DNA of 24,072 nt from Didymodactylos carnosus (taxonomy: Eukaryota > Rotifera > Eurotatoria > Philodinida > Philodinidae). The stretch's first letter is position 1. Every line of letters begins with the position of its first letter. The stretch spans positions 1 through 24,072 of the forward strand of contig CAJNOQ010002490.1 of NCBI GenBank assembly GCA_905250885.1, given 5' to 3'. The position numbers were made by a program, and so were the translations under genes. The notes under the pieces are model-generated. The model did not search any database and had not been told where the DNA came from. It worked only from the letters and a program-made list of their open reading frames with translations. Below are positions 19,791 to 24,072 of this stretch, one piece after another.

Positions 19791-21061
19791 TGAACATTGT
19801 CTGTATTTTGTGACTGTGTTTTGGAATGACGATTCCACAATCTCGAAGCTTAGCAAAGGAACCAGACGTCGAGGTCTTATATTACTTCCATTTCAGTTCG
19901 TTTATCCAAACTTGAGCTAAATCTTACATGAGCGACTGAACACTCTTGTACAACAATTAAGCGCAATGGCTCAAGCAGCAAGAGTATGCGAAGAATATGT
20001 TCTCATAAGACCTCTGTTGCATCGGCGCATAGATGCACTCCTCTTTATCTCATTTGAGAACTGTTCGGGTCTCAAGAAGTCCGACGTAGATACAATACGA
20101 CGAACAAACGTTCTTTGAACTATTAACTTCTGCACGATCATATTAAGTTAATTTTTTCGTAGACAAGTGTTCAGCACTCTTGTCGTACGAAGTATCTTGT
20201 GCTCTATCAGTGCTTTGCTGAACTGATTCTGATCAGGTCTAATTGCTTCTAACTAATTGATCCTACTGCTGCTGTGTTGACAGATGACTGAGTAGTAGTT
20301 TGGGGGTCTGTTCTTAGTGACATAAGAACAATGTTTTTATGACAAATGCCATCTAAGCCGGTTCCTTGAACGTATATTGGGGGAAAAGCTCGAATTCGAA
20401 CTTGTCGCGCCAATTTGAAGACCAAGAGACTTAGAGCCAATCTGGTATCAAATAGCTCTAACTAATTGTTTATCTTCGCCCTTACTTGTTCTCCTGTTGA
20501 AAACTGAACAGGTTTTTCAGTTTGTGCAAAGCGAAGGGAATGCCAGATCAACAGACTCACACCTGGTATTCTTTCCAAATAAAGAGTTTGTAGAAAAGTA
20601 GCAGAAGTTCTGGACCTTGGCAATGGACGTATATGGTTTTTTCGCGGTTATCAGAAACTGAATCTTAATAATGACCCTTTTTTTCGAAATGAATAAAGCG
20701 CGCACACAAATGTACTGGCTTTAGTTCGGCTTAACAATGGAAAGAGTCAACCCCGTGCCCTAGGGCATTGATACTTACTCAGACAGACTTCCTACAAGTG
20801 TAATGTTTTTTATTTGAAAAAAAAGTAGAAAAGAAAGAGGATTATAAATTTTCTTGATTATAAATGCAGTTCATCTATCAAGTACGCGATTGAATGCTAT
20901 ATAGATTGTATATCTAATTTTATATTTTGCATAATACTTCTTTTCATTATCGTTTGAGAGATATCTTTTGTAAATAAGCATCAACTATAAAAAAGGGCAC
21001 TGCAAATGCAAACTATGATCATTACAAACAAGACAAAATTTCTGCGCTTGAATAATTTTCA
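19791..21061. other. intergenic, no firm gene
   Basis: A 66-codon open stretch on the minus strand (about 20249-20446, KLARQVRIRAFPPIYVQGTG) has no start codon or splice support and is not recognised. Short words such as CACTCTTGT recur (19939, 20173) without a clear repeat structure. Nothing else seen. Confidence 0.4.
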
Positions 21062-21375
21062 AACGCTAACAAAGCATTCCTTGACGACATAACACTGCTG
21101 GAATATTTCGTTCACTTTTCTGACCACAATTACCATTTTTACGACATCGACTTGGATTTTTACGACATTCCTACTGGTTATACATTGTACAACTTCACAA
21201 CTGCAATAATCACATAGATTACTTCCCCAATACCAATTTTGATGCAGTACAACCATATTGAACATAACAATCATCGTGTACATCACAACAAGCTCCTTTT
21301 GATCCACAACAAACAACAACAAGTTCCTTGAGTTCTACACTGAGAAACTTCGCATCCTCATAAATATATTAGATC
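21062..21375 (-). pseudogene. secreted phospholipase A2-like remnant, frameshifted
   Basis: Phospholipase A2 hydrolyses the sn-2 ester of phospholipids using a His-Asp dyad and Ca2+. On the minus strand the frame at 21290-21267 reads CCDVHDDC, which matches the CC-x-x-H-x-x-C active-site signature and contains the catalytic His. About 45 bp downstream the frame is lost in an A-run near 21241. A second frame then carries a Cys-rich block (CDYCSCEVVQC) like the second disulfide/Asp region of the family. A third frame carries another Cys-rich stretch to a stop near 21062, so at least two frameshifts separate the pieces. There is no start codon or signal peptide: an in-frame stop precedes the first piece at about 21370. 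The family call rests on one signature and Cys spacing. It is probably a dead gene fragment. Confidence 0.5.
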
Positions 21376-21424
21376 GATGGGATTTTTCCCTTCAATATGC
21401 AGTGTCCAAAAAACTAAGTATAAA

Positions 21425-21805
21425 TGTATGAAAAGGATAGAAGTCTAACACAGGTTACCTTTTTGCTATTGTTGTTAGATTCTTGTTTGGCAATGGCCGT
21501 TTAAGGTCGAAATATCACAAAAGAATCAATATGATTATAAATTACAAAACAGCTGCAATTACAATCGCTTATATCTTGTTGTACTCTTGTGGATTTCTGT
21601 TTTTGTACTCTTTTTGTTGATCAATCTAAATGTGTTTTCTCCGGTAGGACTTACTTTCACGTCGTAATTGTAGCTGTATTGAAATTTTTAATCATATTTC
21701 TTCTTTTGTGATATTTCGACCTTAAACGGTCATTCTCAAACAAGAATCTAACAATAATAGCAAAAAAGTAACCTGTGTTAGACTTCTATCCTTTTTCATA
21801 CACAC
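21425..21805. mobile_element. foldback (MITE-like) element with about 140-bp inverted arms
   Basis: The left arm (about 21425-21567) and right arm (about 21661-21805) are inverted copies: TGTATGAAAAGGATAGAAG on one side and CTTCTATCCTTTTTCATACA on the other, extending inward through GTCTAACACAGGTTAC, TTAGATTCTTGTTTG and GGTCGAAATATCACAAAAGAA to ACAGCT-CAATTAC. Identity is about 90%, with single-base changes and one or two small indels. The loop is about 93 bp. There is no open frame. Terminal palindromy and size fit a non-autonomous DNA element; target duplications were not evident. Confidence 0.8.
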
Positions 21806-21866
21806 ATGACGAAGAGACCAGAAAATTTTATTATATAAAATATGACTTCATACTAAGCGGGATATA

Positions 21867-21921
21867 GCGGACTCCTGGACTCCGTGGACTGTATTGTACT
21901 CCATGGACTCCAATGGACTCG
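21867..21921. repeat. GGACTCC minisatellite
   Basis: Five or so imperfect units built on TGGACTCC: GCGGACTCC, TGGACTCCG, TGGACTG, (T)ACTCCA, TGGACTCCAA, TGGACTCG. They are interrupted once by GTATTGT. It lies about 60 bp beyond the foldback element. Short, and with no coding frame. Confidence 0.6.
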
Positions 21922-22232
21922 TAAAGTCTAGAAGTTCGTAGAAGTGTTGCTGTTGTATAAAAACTTATTACTATGTATCAACAATTAATACAACATCTCT
22001 AATAACATTGTCCATAGTTCCTTTATTATGACTCGTTTGCTTCGAATCTTGCAAAGCTTTTAAATTTATCTTTCTCAATATATATTTTTGATCATAACTA
22101 ATAAACAAACAATAAACTATAGCATAGTTTCACGAATATAAAATAAAATAAAAATATATGAATATAATTGAAATAAACAAAATTGTATAAATAAATTACT
22201 AGTTTGTAATTTACCATTTTTTTTTATTAATT
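21922..22232. other. A+T-rich spacer
   Basis: Above 80% A+T with many TATAAA-like words and no exon, repeat or RNA signal. It borders the degenerate A+T-codon gene. Confidence 0.4.
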
Positions 22233-22740
22233 TTATTTACATGATAAACCTTCAATAATATTATTATTATCTGTTAAATTTAATATATAATCAACATCTG
22301 GTTTTAATTCAAGTTCATCAAAACTTAAATTTTCTTTATTATCTCTTGCCCATTTTTTTATTGAATTTAATATAAATTCTTTATGATCATCTATTGTTAT
22401 TAATATTGGTGTTGTAATTGAGGTTGTTGTTATTGTTAATGATGCTGAATCGATTGTTGTTGTTATACTTTTGTTTTTTATCTTTTTTCTTCTTCTTCTG
22501 TTTTTGATAGTAATAATTCTTTTAAATATTTAAAACCACTTTTAATACCAGCTTTAACAATAACTGTATCATCTTTTAATCGAAATTATATTATTTTTCT
22601 TAAATTCTCTAATTCTTGTGAATCAATATCCAGTTCTAATACACCACAAATATCATCAGTTAGTAAAAATGATGGTACATTATTAATTGCTTGCATTTTC
22701 AATAAGTCAGCATCTGTTTCACCTAATATTACAACATAAT
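22233..22740 (-). pseudogene. N-terminal half of an A+T-codon-rich multicopy bdelloid-type gene, degenerate
   Basis: Read on the minus strand: LLKMQAINNVPSFLLTDDIC, LELDIDSQELENLRKII, then TAA (22588-22586) in frame, then FRLKDDTVIVKAGIKSGFKY. After a Lys/Glu-rich stretch with a frameshift near 22480 there follows a Thr/Ser-rich linker and then FILNSIKKWARDNKENLSFD ... SCK and a stop at 22235-22233. Codon use is extreme (TTA, ATA, ACA, TCA). I believe this family is highly repeated in bdelloid genomes, but I know no function for it; that is memory, not a search. It is oriented opposite to its C-terminal half at 22822-23597. Confidence 0.5.
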
Positions 22741-22746
22741 ATTACT

Positions 22747-22791
22747 AAATACAACAATCCAGGCTTGAAATCAGCATGGATTGTTGTATTT
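22747..22791. repeat. perfect 15-bp hairpin at the junction of the two pseudogene halves
   Basis: AAATACAACAATCCA (22747-22761) and its exact complement TGGATTGTTGTATTT (22777-22791) flank a 15-nt loop. It lies exactly between the minus-strand N-terminal half and the plus-strand C-terminal half of the degenerate gene, so it marks a probable inversion breakpoint or a small foldback insertion. Confidence 0.7.
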
Positions 22792-22821
22792 GTATGTCGT
22801 CTATGATGGTCATGGTTGATA

Positions 22822-23597
22822 AATAAAACATTTACAAATCAATCATCAGCACAATCAGTTGCATCAGCAAGAATAACAAAATCAACAAAGTAAAAAAATA
22901 GCAAAAATATATATTTAATAATTAAAACAGCATATTTATCGGTTGAATTGAATGCACATAATTTATTATATTTAATATTATAAGCTAAAGAAAAACAGTT
23001 ACCAAAAGGATCATTAAATATTTATTTGTTCAATTCACAATCGTGTGAAGGTATGGTTCGGAATACACGATCATTAAGTGGTGCTTATTCAAGAATAATA
23101 AATTTCACAATTCATGATTTTCTTCGACGAGCTGAAAAATTATCATTATTATAAACCTGACAATGATTTATTAACAATATCAAATTTAGACGATATTGCT
23201 CAATTAGATATAGAACAAATTATATTCATATCATACATCAATTAAATTAATTGAACGTCTACATATAATAACATTATTAAAAAAACATCGTGTTTATGAA
23301 TTAGGGCAATTAAGTAACTTTATATTTAATAAATTAAATTCCAAATTAAAACTACGTGATAATTCATCACCAACACCAATAAATAATGACGATGATGACA
23401 GCACTGATTCAAGATCTAATGATTCTGAATTAAATGATGACGATGATAATGATGTTGACAATGATAGCAATAGTGATGAAGATAACAGTTATATATCGGA
23501 TGATGATGATGGTGAAAATATCCAATCTTTTAATAAATTTTATAAAAACTTAAGAAATTTTGCAGTTGTCAATTTTGGTGCTTTCCGTGGCTATTGA
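22822..23597 (+). pseudogene. C-terminal half of the same A+T-codon-rich gene, with stops and a frameshift
   Basis: Read on the plus strand: FTNQSSAQSVASARITKSTK then a stop; IIKTAYLSVELNAHNLLYLI, TAA at 22981-22983, KEKQLPKGSLNIYLFNSQSC ... NTRSLSGAYSRIINFTIHDF, TAA at 23152-23154; DNDLLTISNLDDIAQLDIEQ. After a frameshift near 23230 the frame continues as KLIERLHIITLLKKHRVYEL, an acidic Asp/Asn/Ser-rich stretch (about 23376-23515) and FYKNLRNFAVVNFGAFRGY, ending TGA 23595-23597. The last open part is about 115 codons with no start codon. Codon use matches the N-terminal half at 22233-22740. Function unknown; clearly not translatable as one protein. Confidence 0.5.
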
Positions 23598-24072
23598 AAA
23601 TAAAGGGAAAATCACAACTTTTCAATAATACTGGCAGATGTTAGTTAATGAACCATTATGTTGACTGAACTGAGCAAAATTATCCAAAGAATGCAAAGGA
23701 TCGTTACCTAATACGGTTGATCCTCTAGCATTGCCATATTACTGGAAGTAAGAAAGGTGGATAGTTCGTCGCAAAATACATTCACTTTTATTTTGATGCT
23801 GCTATCAACCAGTCCCATTCATATCTTTAAAATAAAAGAGTTCTTTTTAGACAAATCTAATTTTGTTTGAAGTAGCATGTTCAATTAATTACAAAAAAGA
23901 ATACATTCTTCTCTATTAACATACAGAGTAAATTAAGTACAACTGACGAGGGAACCGCCTGAGGTGCTAAAAATCTTTTTGAGTGGGACTATTTTTAAAA
24001 TGTAGATCCTCATGGACTATGAAGAATCCCAACTTGGTTCGTGCGCAATCAGCTTTGTTGCTGAGATATCGA
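23598..24072. other. no firm feature
   Basis: A short minus-strand open stretch (about 23720-23800, VFCDELSTFLTSSNMAMLED) is coding-like, but no exon partner lies inside the window. Nothing else is supported. Confidence 0.35.

Overview
The window looks like a stretch of a small-intron invertebrate nuclear genome, most likely a bdelloid rotifer. This is inferred from the A+T-rich background, GT-AG introns mostly of about 45-75 bp, and a degenerate gene family with extreme TTA/ATA/ACA/TCA codon use that I associate with bdelloid genomes. No rRNA, CRISPR array, bacterial operon or clear tRNA was seen. Most of the sequence is non-coding, and genes had to be pieced together from short exons, so exon joins are more certain where phase and homology agree.

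Layout. The first 1.2 kb holds short palindromic repeats and a minus-strand, unrecognised, probably spliced coding segment (598-1215). From 9301 down to 1574 on the minus strand lies an SLC13 (Na+/dicarboxylate-sulfate cotransporter, DASS) gene of at least 15 exons. Its reading frames are open, but the exon(s) for TM3-5 are not present between exon 2 and the cytoplasmic loop, one intron has a GA instead of a GT donor, and two ligand-site motifs are altered. It may be a recently decayed copy. Its last intron (2.3 kb) carries a 0.95 kb patch built from repeated short words. Three E-box-like elements sit just upstream of its ATG. From 9.4 to 12.9 kb there is mostly repeat-bearing intergenic DNA: five copies of a GACCATAATTAC-type motif and a 127-bp direct repeat 523 bp apart. 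From 12.9 to 13.9 kb there are weak coding segments on both strands. A three-exon unrecognised gene occupies 15725-16574 on the minus strand.

From 17.2 to 17.9 kb there are two foldback structures; the first has arms that both read as the same short peptide. They lie upstream of the clearest gene, a two-exon protein kinase (18012-19789, plus strand) of TKL-like type with an HAD instead of HRD catalytic loop. It ends in a small basic GPRGG-YY-N-GRKVY domain like the adaptor found on chlorella-virus kinases, which suggests gene transfer involving a large DNA virus or a shared donor. The right end (21.0-23.6 kb) is a graveyard: a frameshifted secreted phospholipase A2-like remnant, a 380-bp foldback element, a GGACTCC minisatellite, and an AT-codon-rich pseudogene whose N- and C-terminal halves face opposite directions from a perfect 15-bp hairpin, as if one half had been inverted.

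The genes do not form a pathway. The pattern is of a gene-poor, element-rich region with one likely intact gene (the kinase), one probably intact unknown gene (15.7-16.6 kb), and several decaying ones.
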